Notes under the pieces: generated by a model | Databases searched by the model: none | Told to the model about the DNA's origin: nothing | What the model saw: only the letters and a program-made list of their open reading frames with translations | Position numbers and translations under genes: made by a program | Shown: in pieces, positions 1 to 7,051 of the stretch | Position numbering within the stretch: the stretch's first letter is position 1 | Layout: every line of letters begins with the position of its first letter | Assembly: GCA_026394055.1 (NCBI GenBank) | Contig: JAPKYZ010000103.1 | Coordinates: 1-40,495 of the forward strand | DNA from: Acidobacteriota bacterium | GTDB lineage: Bacteria; Acidobacteriota; Terriglobia; Bryobacterales; Bryobacteraceae | Direction of reading: 5' to 3' | DNA length: 40,495 nt

Positions 1-213
1 TTCAGTCCCAAACCTGACCCAAAACGAGCCACAACTGATTCTAGAGAGGAATCGGGCGGTTATGCAATAGCCAATAGAGCGGCGATAGTCCTACTTTCGC
101 CTTTTGTGCGCTAAAAAATGTCTGGATAAATCCGCCTACTCAGTGCGGGAGGGAGGGGCAGACGAGACTGGTCCCATCGGTAGGCGAGAACGGAAGCCGG
201 GCAATCACCAGTT

Positions 214-498
214 TTGGAGTGGTTGCGCGAGCTCGGCAAGGATGACCGGCGTGCGATTGGCCTCGATCTAATGCGGGTGCAGTTTGGTTGGCCGATTGGA
301 AGGCCACTGGTGGGAAGCCTCAAAGACGGTCTTTGGGAGGTTCGCTCGACGCTTCCCAGCCAGAGAATTGCCCGGCTGATCCTGTGCTTTCACGAAAACA
401 TGCTTGTCGTGCTGCACGGTTTTATCAAGAAGACGCAGAAGACGCCTTCGGATGACCTGGCCTTGGCGAAGCGAAGAATGAAGGAAGTGACGCAATGA
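214..498 (+). CDS. HigB/RelE-like (Gp49 family) toxin, probably N-terminally shortened
   Basis: The 94-residue product resembles phage-derived Gp49/HigB toxins, ribosome-dependent mRNA interferases. The core FGWPIGRPLVGSL, the stretch GLWEVRSTLPSQRIARLI and the C-terminal LHGFIKKTQKTP are characteristic. The only start in the open frame is TTG at 214. The frame stays open back to 184 and encodes RTEAGQSPVLEW, which looks like the normal family N-terminus, but TAG at 181-183 closes it. The protein may therefore lack its first beta strand, or the stop may be a mutation or sequencing error. It overlaps the antitoxin gene by 4 bases (ATGA), as in a toxin-first HigBA operon. The family call is fairly sure; activity is doubtful. 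Confidence 0.7.
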   Translation: MEWLRELGKDDRRAIGLDLMRVQFGWPIGRPLVGSLKDGLWEVRSTLPSQRIARLILCFHENMLVVLHGFIKKTQKTPSDDLALAKRRMKEVTQ

Positions 499-782
499 AG
501 AAGAGCAATAGGCATATCGGCCTATCACTAGATGCCTTCCTGAAGGAAGAAGGCATCCTTGAAGAAACTCGCGCGGCTGTGCTGAAGGAGACACTGGCCT
601 GGCAAGTTCAGCAAGCGATGGAGAAGGACAAGATCAGCAAGGTAGAGATGGCGCGGCGTATGAACACCAGCCGGGCGGCGCTCGACCGATTGCTTGATCC
701 GCAGAATCTCTCGGTGACGCTGCAAACCCTATCGCGCGCGGCCCAGGCGGTCGGGCGTGATTTGCGTATCGAACTCGTGTAG
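495..782 (+). CDS. HigA-like XRE-family antitoxin
   Basis: A 95-residue helix-turn-helix protein, the presumed antitoxin of the toxin gene it overlaps by 4 bases. Residues about 37-85 form the XRE/HTH_37 type domain: KVEMARRMNTSRAALDRLLD is the helix-turn-helix, followed by SVTLQTLSRAAQAVGRDLRIEL, the usual end of this family. It should bind and neutralise the toxin and repress the operon. Unlike the toxin it is complete, so an intact antitoxin may remain with a damaged partner. It probably starts by translational coupling, because the ATG lies inside the toxin's last codons. Confidence 0.82.
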   Translation: MKKSNRHIGLSLDAFLKEEGILEETRAAVLKETLAWQVQQAMEKDKISKVEMARRMNTSRAALDRLLDPQNLSVTLQTLSRAAQAVGRDLRIELV

Positions 783-871
783 ATCGCTCATGTTTTCCCG
801 CCAGACCGCCGGGCCGCAGAGGGCATTCCTGGCGCTTTGGCGGGAGGGTTGAAAACGAACTTCAAAGGGCT

Positions 872-902
872 AGGCCGCACGATCCAATGAATCCCGCGGC
901 CT
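872..902. terminator. Possible bidirectional stem-loop between convergent genes
   Basis: AGGCCGC (872-878) pairs perfectly with GCGGCCT (896-902) across a 17-base loop. It lies between the plus-strand antitoxin gene and the minus-strand PEP-CTERM gene. Neither side has a clear U-tract, so terminator function is an inference from position. Confidence 0.3.
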
Positions 903-910
903 TCCCAGCA

Positions 911-1540
911 CTAGGCGCGACGGCGGAGCAGGCCGACCGCTCCGAAGATGACCAGCGACGTCAGGAACGTGCCCGGCTCCGGGACGGTGCCGTCGATGGT
1001 GAAACCCAGAGGTTCAATGGAATTCGTGATATTCGAGAGGTACGGATTCGTGACGTTCGTGTCGGGACCGTTGGAATACTGCGATCCCAAGAAAGCACCG
1101 TTGGGCGTGTTGGTGTTGGCCCCACCCACCGCCCAGCGAACATTCACGGTACCCGTGGTGTCAGTGTTGAATAGGGTGAGGCGATAGAAGGTGCTCGGCA
1201 GAGACAGGCCGCTGAACAGAAGGACCGGGGTGAAGTCCGTGGAGCTGGCAAAAGCGCCAACCGTCACCGTCGTGCTCTGAATCACGTTTCCAGGAAGGGT
1301 TTGCTCAAGGTAGACATCCACGGTACGCGAGCTACCGTCGACGCTACCAATCAGCGCGCTGATGGAGACGTTGGTTAGCGCATTCTGGCCCCAAACCACC
1401 GCCTCAACCTGGCTGTTCGGACCGCCGATCCGGAACGATGTGGAGGTCGCGGGGCCGTTGCTGACAATGACGCCAGCGGACAGCGTGGTCGCAACCGAAA
1501 GCAAAATCGCCGACGAGAGAATGTTAGAGAGATATCGCAT
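911..1540 (-). CDS. PEP-CTERM sorting domain protein
   Basis: A 209-residue exported protein. It begins with a signal peptide (about residues 1-23, MRYLSNILSSAILLSVATT then LSA). A beta-rich, Ser/Thr-rich middle follows, and the C-terminus is a PEP-CTERM anchor: VPEPGTF, a hydrophobic helix, then LLRRRA. In bacteria with exosortase, this tail is cleaved and the protein goes to the outer surface or matrix. The middle has no domain I can name; it resembles the loosely conserved surface proteins of this class. The ATG at 1540 has an AAGGTGAA ribosome site. No exosortase gene is in the window. Confidence 0.85.
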   Translation of the reverse strand: MRYLSNILSSAILLSVATTLSAGVIVSNGPATSTSFRIGGPNSQVEAVVWGQNALTNVSISALIGSVDGSSRTVDVYLEQTLPGNVIQSTTVTVGAFASSTDFTPVLLFSGLSLPSTFYRLTLFNTDTTGTVNVRWAVGGANTNTPNGAFLGSQYSNGPDTNVTNPYLSNITNSIEPLGFTIDGTVPEPGTFLTSLVIFGAVGLLRRRA

Positions 1541-1716
1541 GGTTCACCTTTGGAACTTAGGTTAGCAGTGCGTCGGCTCGGCCAACAAGCACTTTCGCGG
1601 TGAGACTGGATTTTAGGAATACTGGTACTTGTTGAAGATGAGCCCTTTGTTACAATCACTTGGCAACCGGCTGCCGCTACTTCAGGATTGCGAACGCATT
1701 CCAAGAGCCGGCCCAG

Positions 1717-1838
1717 TCACCTCAACCAATTCTCCACCTTCAACCCCGGCACCCGCTTGAACTCCCGAGTATTGTTGGTCACCAGCGGCAGGCCTAGGCA
1801 AAGGGCGTGGGCGGCTATGGCAGGGCATCGCAGCCGAT
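1717..1838 (-). pseudogene. 3'-terminal remnant of a second vapC gene
   Basis: Read on the minus strand, this segment encodes IAAHALCLGLPLVTNNTREF followed by KRVPGLKVENWLR and a stop. It matches the last 33 or so residues of the intact VapC at 2340-2741. The first roughly 57 bases are nearly identical to the 3' end of that gene, and the rest differs more at DNA than at protein level, so this is a paralogue and not a simple copy. No start codon or 5' part remains. It is joined directly to a truncated antitoxin gene, which suggests a recombination junction near 1840. The left boundary of similarity is accurate to a few bases. Confidence 0.8.
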
Positions 1839-1846
1839 AGCTGCGT

Positions 1847-2023
1847 CTAGGCAGCTTCCTTAGCCGGTGGCGTCACGCCTTGGGCCTGCGCGATGTTGCG
1901 CAAAGCGCGCTCTTTCTCGGCGTCGTCGCCATCGGTCAAGACCTGCTTCAGGTATTGCGCCGCCACTTCGGGATCGCGAAGGCGGACCAGCAGGAAATCT
2001 TCAAAGGGTTCGGTGGTTACCAT
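1847..2023 (-). pseudogene. Truncated HigA-type antitoxin, DNA-binding domain lost
   Basis: A 58-codon frame, ATG at 2023 and TAG at 1847-1849, overlaps the 3' end of the RelE-like toxin gene by 23 bases. The product begins MVTTEPFEDFLLVRLRDPEV and ends NIAQAQGVTPPAKEAA. That matches the first half of the antitoxin family that accompanies this toxin (names in use: addiction module antidote protein, HigA/HTH). In the family, 'AKEAG' starts the helix-turn-helix, and here the frame stops exactly there. The recognition helix and dimer-forming end are missing. The partner toxin is intact, so the residual peptide may still neutralise it by its N-terminal region, or the toxin may be inactive for another reason. 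Confidence 0.72.
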
Positions 2024-2336
2024 ACTCCATCCAGTAGCGTTGGGCTAGCGTAATATCACTGCTCTGGCTCGACTTATCTCCGCCAGCGAGGACGATCACT
2101 AAACGTCCCCCATCTCTACCAAAATACACCCGATAGCCAGGCCCCCAGTTCACCCTTAATTCGAATACGCCTTTCCCCACGGACTTGTAGTCCCCCAAGT
2201 TGCCACTCCGGACCCGGTCAAGCCTCCGGACGATGGCGGCCTCCGATGCTGGATCGAGGTTCGTCACCCAATCCACGAAAGGGCGCTTGCCATTCGCCCG
2301 CCGATAGATCTCAAGCTGAATGGGGAAAGATTCCAA
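2001..2336 (-). CDS. RelE/ParE-superfamily toxin (TIGR02683-like addiction module killer)
   Basis: The 111-residue protein has the hallmarks of this family: IQLEIYRRANGKRPFVDWV near the N-terminus, a Leu/Arg-rich helix (AAIVRRLDRVRSGNLGDYK), GVFELRVNWGPGYRVYFGR, and the end VIVLAGGDKSSQSSDITLAQ. These toxins are expected to inhibit translation by cutting ribosome-bound mRNA. The start is TTG at 2336, three bases after the vapC stop, with GAGGT just upstream, so it is probably coupled to vapC. The reading frame is complete, but its antitoxin gene downstream is truncated. It therefore either depends on the short antitoxin or is silent. Confidence 0.8.
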   Translation of the reverse strand: MESFPIQLEIYRRANGKRPFVDWVTNLDPASEAAIVRRLDRVRSGNLGDYKSVGKGVFELRVNWGPGYRVYFGRDGGRLVIVLAGGDKSSQSSDITLAQRYWMEYGNHRTL

Positions 2337-2339
2337 CTC

Positions 2340-2741
2340 TTACCTCAACCAATTCTCCACCTTCAACCCCGGCACCCGCTTGAACTCGCGAGTATTGTCA
2401 CTCACCAGAATGAGGCCCAGTGCCAACGCATGGGCCGCAATGAGGGTATCCAGCGGACCGATCGATTCGCCGCGCTTCTCCAGCTTGGCGCGAATGGCAC
2501 CGTAAGCCGCGGCCGTCTGAGGGCCAAGAGCAACAACGGGAACCGCGCTTTCCAGCGCGTCCAGCCTGGCAGCCTCCCGGCTCGGGTGCTGACTTTTGGC
2601 GGCACCATACCGAAGCTCGCACTGAACCACCACGGACATGCACGCCTCGCCTGCTTCGGTGCGGCTCAACCGTTCGATCAGTCCCGGGTGACGGCCCCGG
2701 AGGACCTCGACGCAGATACTGGTATCGAGCAGGTAGGTCAT
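2340..2741 (-). CDS. vapC: VapC-type PIN-domain ribonuclease toxin
   Basis: A 133-residue PIN-domain protein, a Mg-dependent RNase that blocks translation. The four acidic residues of the active site are visible: D6 (YLLDTS), E42 (CELRYG), D98 (PLDTLIAAHA) and D115 (LVSDNTREF). The ATG at 2741 overlaps the vapB stop (TGATG), so translation is coupled; an in-frame TTG one codon upstream is less likely. It is preceded by its cognate vapB and followed without a gap by a second toxin gene. All key residues are present, so this module is probably functional. Confidence 0.9.
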   Translation of the reverse strand: MTYLLDTSICVEVLRGRHPGLIERLSRTEAGEACMSVVVQCELRYGAAKSQHPSREAARLDALESAVPVVALGPQTAAAYGAIRAKLEKRGESIGPLDTLIAAHALALGLILVSDNTREFKRVPGLKVENWLR

Positions 2742-2974
2742 CAATCTAGGTTGACGGGCCTTACGCGATCCCAGGAAGAGTCGCGCTCAATGGTGGGGAA
2801 ATCCGGGCAGGAGCCGATGACGCCTTCGAGCGCCTCGGCCAGATTGCAAGGTTTGGGCCGGATGACCACTTCCCTGCCCCGCTGCTCAATGATCACTTCG
2901 CCCAATTCCAACTCAAACTCCTTCGGAATCCGGACCGCCCGGGAGTTGCCGCTTTTGAAGACGCGCGTGATCAT
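2741..2974 (-). CDS. vapB: VapB-type (AbrB/SpoVT fold) antitoxin
   Basis: A 77-residue antitoxin. The N-terminal swapped-hairpin AbrB domain (residues 1-45) shows VFKSGNSRAVRIPKEF and GEVIIEQRGREVVIRP. The C-terminal tail from about residue 50 (PDFPTIERDSSWDRV) is the typical VapC-binding part. It should bind its own promoter as a dimer and block the VapC active site. The ATG at 2974 lies only 9 bases after a TATACT hexamer, so the message may be nearly leaderless. It is the first gene of a four-gene TA array running 2974 to 1847. Confidence 0.88.
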   Translation of the reverse strand: MITRVFKSGNSRAVRIPKEFELELGEVIIEQRGREVVIRPKPCNLAEALEGVIGSCPDFPTIERDSSWDRVRPVNLD

Positions 2975-2983
2975 GACGATTTA

Positions 2984-3007
2984 AGTATACACCGTACGTA
3001 TATACCG
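2984..3007 (-). promoter_or_regulatory. vapB promoter and probable operator
   Basis: TATACT at 2984-2989 (minus strand) is a good -10 element ending 9 bases before the vapB ATG. The surrounding AT-rich stretch contains GTATAC and GTATATAC separated by CACCGTAC, a partly palindromic arrangement suited to VapBC autoregulation. No good -35 hexamer is seen. The site abuts the dispersed repeat at 3010-3080. Confidence 0.5.
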
Positions 3008-3009
3008 AA

Positions 3010-3080
3010 GACCGCTTGCTGAGGCGCGCGGCTCAGTCGAACGCGTGCGTTACCGAGCCGCGACCGCGAGGGAGCGGTCT
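3010..3080 (-). repeat. Dispersed palindromic repeat, copy A
   Basis: Two arms, 3011-3035 (ACCGCTTGCTGAGGCGCGCG then GCTCA) and 3053-3079 (ending GAGGGAGCGGTC), form an imperfect inverted repeat around an 18-base spacer. The same two arms, in the opposite orientation, occur at 5613-5682 and inside the mobile element at 15909-16046. Arms are conserved while the spacer varies, which suggests a structured REP-like element. It lies between vapB and the hydrolase gene. Confidence 0.75.
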
Positions 3081-3091
3081 TGCCGCAACCA

Positions 3092-3721
3092 TCAACGGTT
3101 GATCAGGGCTTGGAGGGCACCATCAAGCAGAATCTTGCCCCGCTTCAAATCGTGGCCCGCGCCATCAATGTCGATCAGCTCCACCGGTGCCGGGATCAGG
3201 CTGATGGCGACGCTTAGCTCTTCGGAGGTGGCGAACGGATCGGTCTTGCCGTGGACGAACACAGTAGGGACGGTGAGCTGCGGGAAATGTGCGGTGCGGA
3301 GTTGCTCGGGCTTACCCGGCGGGTGGAGCGGGTAGGAGAGCAGCAGCAGGCCCGCGGCGAGCTCCGAGTCTTCAGCCGCCAGCATGCTCGCCTGACGGCC
3401 CCCATAAGATTGGCCGCCCAGAAACACACGGCCGGGAACGAGGGGCCTCATCGCTTCCACTGCTTCCCGCAAACTGGCCCGATCAGCGGGTCCCGTGGCA
3501 GGCGACGGCATCTTGCCTTTCTGGCGGAAGGCCAAGTCGCAGCGGAGCACGGTGACGCCGCGCGCCACAAACGCTTCCGCCACCACCTTCAGCAGCGCCA
3601 TCTCACAATCGCCACCCGCGCCGTGCGTGATCACCAGACCATCCACAGCCCCGGGCACGCGGTGCAGATAGCCGCGGACTCCGCCCTGTTCGAACCGTTC
3701 AACTGATTGAGCAGCGGCCAT
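3092..3721 (-). CDS. Alpha/beta hydrolase of the KANL3/Tex30-like family
   Basis: A 209-residue cytoplasmic protein with an alpha/beta hydrolase core. The oxyanion-side motif is VITHGAGGD. The nucleophile elbow is GGQSYGGR (Ser near residue 103), the acid lies in VFVHGKTDPF, and the histidine is in GAGHDLKRG. The order and spacing fit the small KANL3/Tex30-like (COG3571) hydrolases, whose substrates are mostly unknown. It starts one base after the stop of the upstream metallo-beta-lactamase gene and is probably co-transcribed with it. It lacks a signal peptide, while its neighbour has one. The substrate cannot be predicted. Confidence 0.85.
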   Translation of the reverse strand: MAAAQSVERFEQGGVRGYLHRVPGAVDGLVITHGAGGDCEMALLKVVAEAFVARGVTVLRCDLAFRQKGKMPSPATGPADRASLREAVEAMRPLVPGRVFLGGQSYGGRQASMLAAEDSELAAGLLLLSYPLHPPGKPEQLRTAHFPQLTVPTVFVHGKTDPFATSEELSVAISLIPAPVELIDIDGAGHDLKRGKILLDGALQALINR

Positions 3722-3722
3722 C

Positions 3723-5567
3723 CTATTCCACCTCCAACAATGCTTCCACCCAACGGTTCAGAGCGAAGCCACCCACGGTGATGTCCGCCGTCAGCACGCC
3801 CAAGGCAGCGTCCGCTGTGCGCCGGATGCGGGCCTTCGCGCGACCGGTGGCGCGAGGCTCAAGCGTCACCGCCCCTTGCGACTCCACCAATTGCCAGCCC
3901 TTCGGCACATGCCACTGGACGTCGTACTTCAGGCGCTTGGCGGCGTGGTTGGTGATCTCTACCGTTAGCTCCGCCACCGCACCGGGCTCGGGTTTGACGC
4001 TGTATGGATAGACCCGCGCCCAGCCCTCATCCACTGCGAAGTTTGCCCCCGGTAGCGGTGTGATCGCCGTCAGGAGCTCCGCCCGCTTGCGAAGCTCGGC
4101 GCGCATGCGGGCCAGCCGCTCCGGGTCATACCGGAACATGGGCGCCACATGCTGATTGATCAACCAATGCTCGCCGCCCAGCTTCTCAATCAAGCGCAGG
4201 CAGTAGAGGTAGCCTTCGTTCTCGCCCACAAAATTGCGGTTCAGCAGGCAGTAGTCATCCAGGCCCGAGGGAGTAAAGGAGTCCCCCACAAAGAACAGCT
4301 TTTCGGGTGCCGCGCTGCTCTCCACCGTCAAGCCGCCGTGATAGAGCGTCTGGCCGGGAAAATCGTAACTAGTGAACGTGTACTCGCGCCACTTCCAGCG
4401 CTCGCCGTCACCGTGCGCTTTGCCGGTGGCGGGAACATGGGTTAAGGCCGGCATGCGGTAACTGGCCGGACGCTCAATGATGTCGCGGATCCGGTCTGAA
4501 TAGTGGACCGGCGCTTTCCAACGGGCGGCCACCTTGCCGACATAGTCCGTGTGATCGTCGTGATAGTGCGTGATCCAAATCCCTTCGATCGATTGGAATC
4601 GCCCGGCCGCATGTAGCTCTTCCAGCTTCTCGAAAACCTTCGGGTGCCCGGCGTCGAGCAGAAAGGCTTGCCCCGTGGACGACACGATCAGGCGTGAGTT
4701 CTCGATGGCGATCACCCACGCCGGCAGGTCTCGCTCCTGCGCCATGGGCATCGGCGCACTCGGCTGCTTGCCCATGGCCAGCGACGCCCGCGTCTGCCAG
4801 CTTTCCTCACCCCAATACCAGCGCAGCGCGTCGGTCGAGAAATGCGAATCGAGCAGCGATTGCAGCCGCCCGATTAGCAGGTCGATCTCGCGCGAAGGCT
4901 CGGTGATCATCGGGCCCCGCGCGGGCACAATCACGTCCGGCTTCCAGGCGTGCACCTTCTTGAGACTCGCGATCAACTGCCCCGCCCGCGCCGCATAGCC
5001 GTGATAGCCGCGCGTCTTGGTCTCCGGAATCGCGTCCTGCAGCGAATAGATTTCGAGCAACCGTCCGCCGGCATAGATCAGGTCGCCCGAGGCGGCGATG
5101 CGCTTGCCACCGCTCGAAATCAGATACGAGACCGCCCCGGCCGAGTAACCCGGTGTATCGATCACCTCGACGCTGGCCTCACCCGCCGTGAGGCGGTCAC
5201 CACCCTTCACCGTCCTCGCAACGGCAAGCGAGTTAATCGGCAGCTTGGTGGAGCGTTGCGCGTAATCATGAAACCGCGTCTGCCGGAACAGTGACCAGAA
5301 CTTGCCCGCATCGGTGACCTGACGAGCCTCCGCCTCCGGCACCGTCAACCGGGCACCCGAGGCGACATTCGCTTCCGCCGCCCACAACACATCGCGCCGC
5401 GCGTGCGTCACCCACACTTCGCGCGGGGTAGAGCGCAGGTCGCCATAGATCACCACGTCGCCGGGAAGGCGCAGAGTGTTGATGGGTCCGCCGGAGAATT
5501 GGAGGCCCGCCGGGAGGGACTGCGCGGCGAGGCCGAGGCTGAAGAGGAAGATTGGGGAGCGGATCAC
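3723..5567 (-). CDS. Exported protein with a degenerate and an intact metallo-beta-lactamase domain
   Basis: A 614-residue protein with a signal peptide (about 1-20). Residues about 25-250 have the metallo-beta-lactamase fold, but the metal motif reads THARRD, the later position DTPGYSAG has Tyr where His is normal, and PARGP replaces the usual His motif, so this copy is probably dead. The second domain (about 285-490) keeps THYHDDHTD near residue 334, a later His in YHGG, Asp in VGDSF and His in NQHV, a full two-metal site. The C-terminal 85 residues resemble a NEW3/CARDB-like beta-sandwich (AELTVEITNHAAKRLKYDVQ). The start is GTG at 5567, with TAGAAT 8 bases upstream. The substrate is unknown. 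Confidence 0.82.
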   Translation of the reverse strand: MIRSPIFLFSLGLAAQSLPAGLQFSGGPINTLRLPGDVVIYGDLRSTPREVWVTHARRDVLWAAEANVASGARLTVPEAEARQVTDAGKFWSLFRQTRFHDYAQRSTKLPINSLAVARTVKGGDRLTAGEASVEVIDTPGYSAGAVSYLISSGGKRIAASGDLIYAGGRLLEIYSLQDAIPETKTRGYHGYAARAGQLIASLKKVHAWKPDVIVPARGPMITEPSREIDLLIGRLQSLLDSHFSTDALRWYWGEESWQTRASLAMGKQPSAPMPMAQERDLPAWVIAIENSRLIVSSTGQAFLLDAGHPKVFEKLEELHAAGRFQSIEGIWITHYHDDHTDYVGKVAARWKAPVHYSDRIRDIIERPASYRMPALTHVPATGKAHGDGERWKWREYTFTSYDFPGQTLYHGGLTVESSAAPEKLFFVGDSFTPSGLDDYCLLNRNFVGENEGYLYCLRLIEKLGGEHWLINQHVAPMFRYDPERLARMRAELRKRAELLTAITPLPGANFAVDEGWARVYPYSVKPEPGAVAELTVEITNHAAKRLKYDVQWHVPKGWQLVESQGAVTLEPRATGRAKARIRRTADAALGVLTADITVGGFALNRWVEALLEVE

Positions 5568-5612
5568 AAGTCAGCATTCTAGCTAACAATGGGCACCGCG
5601 CCCGGGGCGAAA

Positions 5613-5682
5613 TCCGCTTCCTTGCGGTCGCGGCTCTGAAGCACACTCACGCTACCGAGCCGCGCGCGCCAGCAAGCGGTCT
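5613..5682 (+). repeat. Dispersed palindromic repeat, copy B
   Basis: The left arm TCCGCTTCCTTGCGGTCGCG (from 5613) and the right arm GAGCCGCGCGCGCCAGCAAG (from 5657) followed by CGGT match copy A (inverted) and the core of the 15.9-kb element. It lies in the 142-bp gap between the metallo-beta-lactamase gene and the DUF433 gene, which otherwise holds only the promoter-like TAGAAT at 5576-5581. Confidence 0.7.
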
Positions 5683-5709
5683 CTTGAGACTTTCGCCAGA
5701 GCCTGTGCG

Positions 5710-5904
5710 CTACCGGGCAACGTAGCGCAGGCACTCGAGCAGGTCCGCCGACTCCAAATCAGGATAATCATCGAGCATCTGCTGTTCCGACAAGCCAGCC
5801 GCGAACATCCGGAGAACGGTGGCGACCGGAATACGCAGCCCGCGCACACATGGGACTCCTCCCATCTGCCGGGGATTAATCGTAATCCTGGGGAAGTTCA
5901 GCAT
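5710..5904 (-). CDS. DUF433-family protein (orphan antitoxin-like)
   Basis: A 64-residue protein with the complete DUF433 signature: ITINPRQMGGVPCVRGLRIP, then VATVLRMFAAGLSEQQMLDD and YPDLESADLLECLRYVA. The fold is a small winged-helix type, and such proteins often act as antitoxins (VapB45-like) next to a PIN or DUF5615 toxin. No partner is present. Downstream is only repeat copy B and then the metallo-beta-lactamase gene. It ends rather abruptly after YVAR, a few residues short of many relatives. Role here unknown. Confidence 0.8.
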   Translation of the reverse strand: MLNFPRITINPRQMGGVPCVRGLRIPVATVLRMFAAGLSEQQMLDDYPDLESADLLECLRYVAR

Positions 5905-5924
5905 TTGCCCTCAACGGAAACGGA

Positions 5925-6974
5925 TTAGTTGGAGCTCGGACGGCGCTTCAAGGTCGGGCGTTCGTCCTGGTCGGCCTTGGGCTTCTTTTCTTCGCCCGTC
6001 TCGTCATCCACCGGCACGGTGCCGCCACCGGGGGCGCGGCGCAGGCGCGGACGGTTGGCATCGTCGGAGGCCGGGTCTACCTTGCGGCGATTGTGCAGAG
6101 CGACCAGCCGCGTTTTGACGTTGTCGAATTCGCTGGTGGTCAGCACGTACTCGGGCTTCGCCTTGAGAATCTCCTGGATGTTCTTCTGGGCGCTTTCAAT
6201 GCGGTCGCCTGTCGGCGGATGGGACCCGAAGATCTTAGCCATGGTGCCGGGCTTGCGCTTCTCTTTCGACTGGAGCTTTTCAAAGAAGTCGACAAATGAG
6301 GTCGGGTCGTAGCCGGACTTGTAGAGGTACTGCAAGCCCAGATAGTCAGCGTCGCGCTCAAAGGCCTGGGAGAACTGCATGAAGCCCAGCGGGATCAGAA
6401 CGCTGGCGCCTTGACGGATGCCGTAGCCAGCCCAACCACCCAGGAAGATCAACGGCAGCGTGCCGTAGTTCACCAGTTGGCCGCGCGTGGCTTGGCGCGT
6501 GCCGTGGCGGGCGGCAATGTGGGCGATCTCATGCGCCATCACACCGGCCAGTTCCGCTTCGTTGTCGGCGGTCATGATCAAGCCGGAGTTGACGAAGAAG
6601 AAGCCGCCGGGGAGCGCGAAAGCGTTCACTTCCTCGGCATCCACCACCTTGATGGTGAACGGCACCTTGGCGTCGGAGTTGCGGACCAGGTTCTGGCCCA
6701 GGCGGTTGACGTATTCGGCGATCACCGGGTCCGTGATGATCTTGGACTGCCGCTCCACTTCCTGCGCCATGCCCTTGCCCATGGCGATCTCTTTTTCGAT
6801 GGAGTAGAAGTTCACCTTGCCGTCGACATCGCGGTTGCCGATCTCTTCGGGGTTCTTCTTTTTGTCCTTCTCGCTGGCCTGCTTCACCTTCGCGGCAGGC
6901 TTGGACTTATCTTCGTCCGCCCCGGCCCAAGCCAGGGACGCGGCGATCGCGAACACCAACAAGCGTTGAATCAT
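5925..6974 (-). CDS. M48-family zinc metalloprotease, BepA/LoiP-like, exported
   Basis: About 349 residues. After a signal peptide (MIQRLLVFAIAASLAWAGAD) and a charged linker comes a M48 peptidase domain (about 45-260). It has the zinc motif MAHEIAHIAARHG near residue 150 and the third ligand in FERDADYLGLQYL. 'SHPPTGDRIES' follows as in BepA/YggG-like enzymes. The acidic-basic tail is disordered. Such periplasmic proteases remove or help fold outer-membrane proteins. ATG at 6974 has GGCGGAG upstream; ATG at 6989 is also possible, and a TATACT hexamer sits at 6994-6999. No typical TPR domain is seen. Confidence 0.88.
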   Translation of the reverse strand: MIQRLLVFAIAASLAWAGADEDKSKPAAKVKQASEKDKKKNPEEIGNRDVDGKVNFYSIEKEIAMGKGMAQEVERQSKIITDPVIAEYVNRLGQNLVRNSDAKVPFTIKVVDAEEVNAFALPGGFFFVNSGLIMTADNEAELAGVMAHEIAHIAARHGTRQATRGQLVNYGTLPLIFLGGWAGYGIRQGASVLIPLGFMQFSQAFERDADYLGLQYLYKSGYDPTSFVDFFEKLQSKEKRKPGTMAKIFGSHPPTGDRIESAQKNIQEILKAKPEYVLTTSEFDNVKTRLVALHNRRKVDPASDDANRPRLRRAPGGGTVPVDDETGEEKKPKADQDERPTLKRRPSSN

Positions 6975-7051
6975 GACACTCCGCCTCATTTTCAGTATAG
7001 ACCCGGACGTGGCTAGCAGCCGACATCCTTATTAACGTAATCTCATCCTTA

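Noticed and set aside
783..850. CCCGCCA / TGGCGGG pairing after the first antitoxin gene as a terminator
   Set aside because: The loop is over 30 bases long and no T-run follows, so support is too weak.
3010..5682. Possible CRISPR array from the repeated GC-rich arms
   Set aside because: The copies are kilobases apart, palindromic and not regularly spaced, and no cas gene is present.
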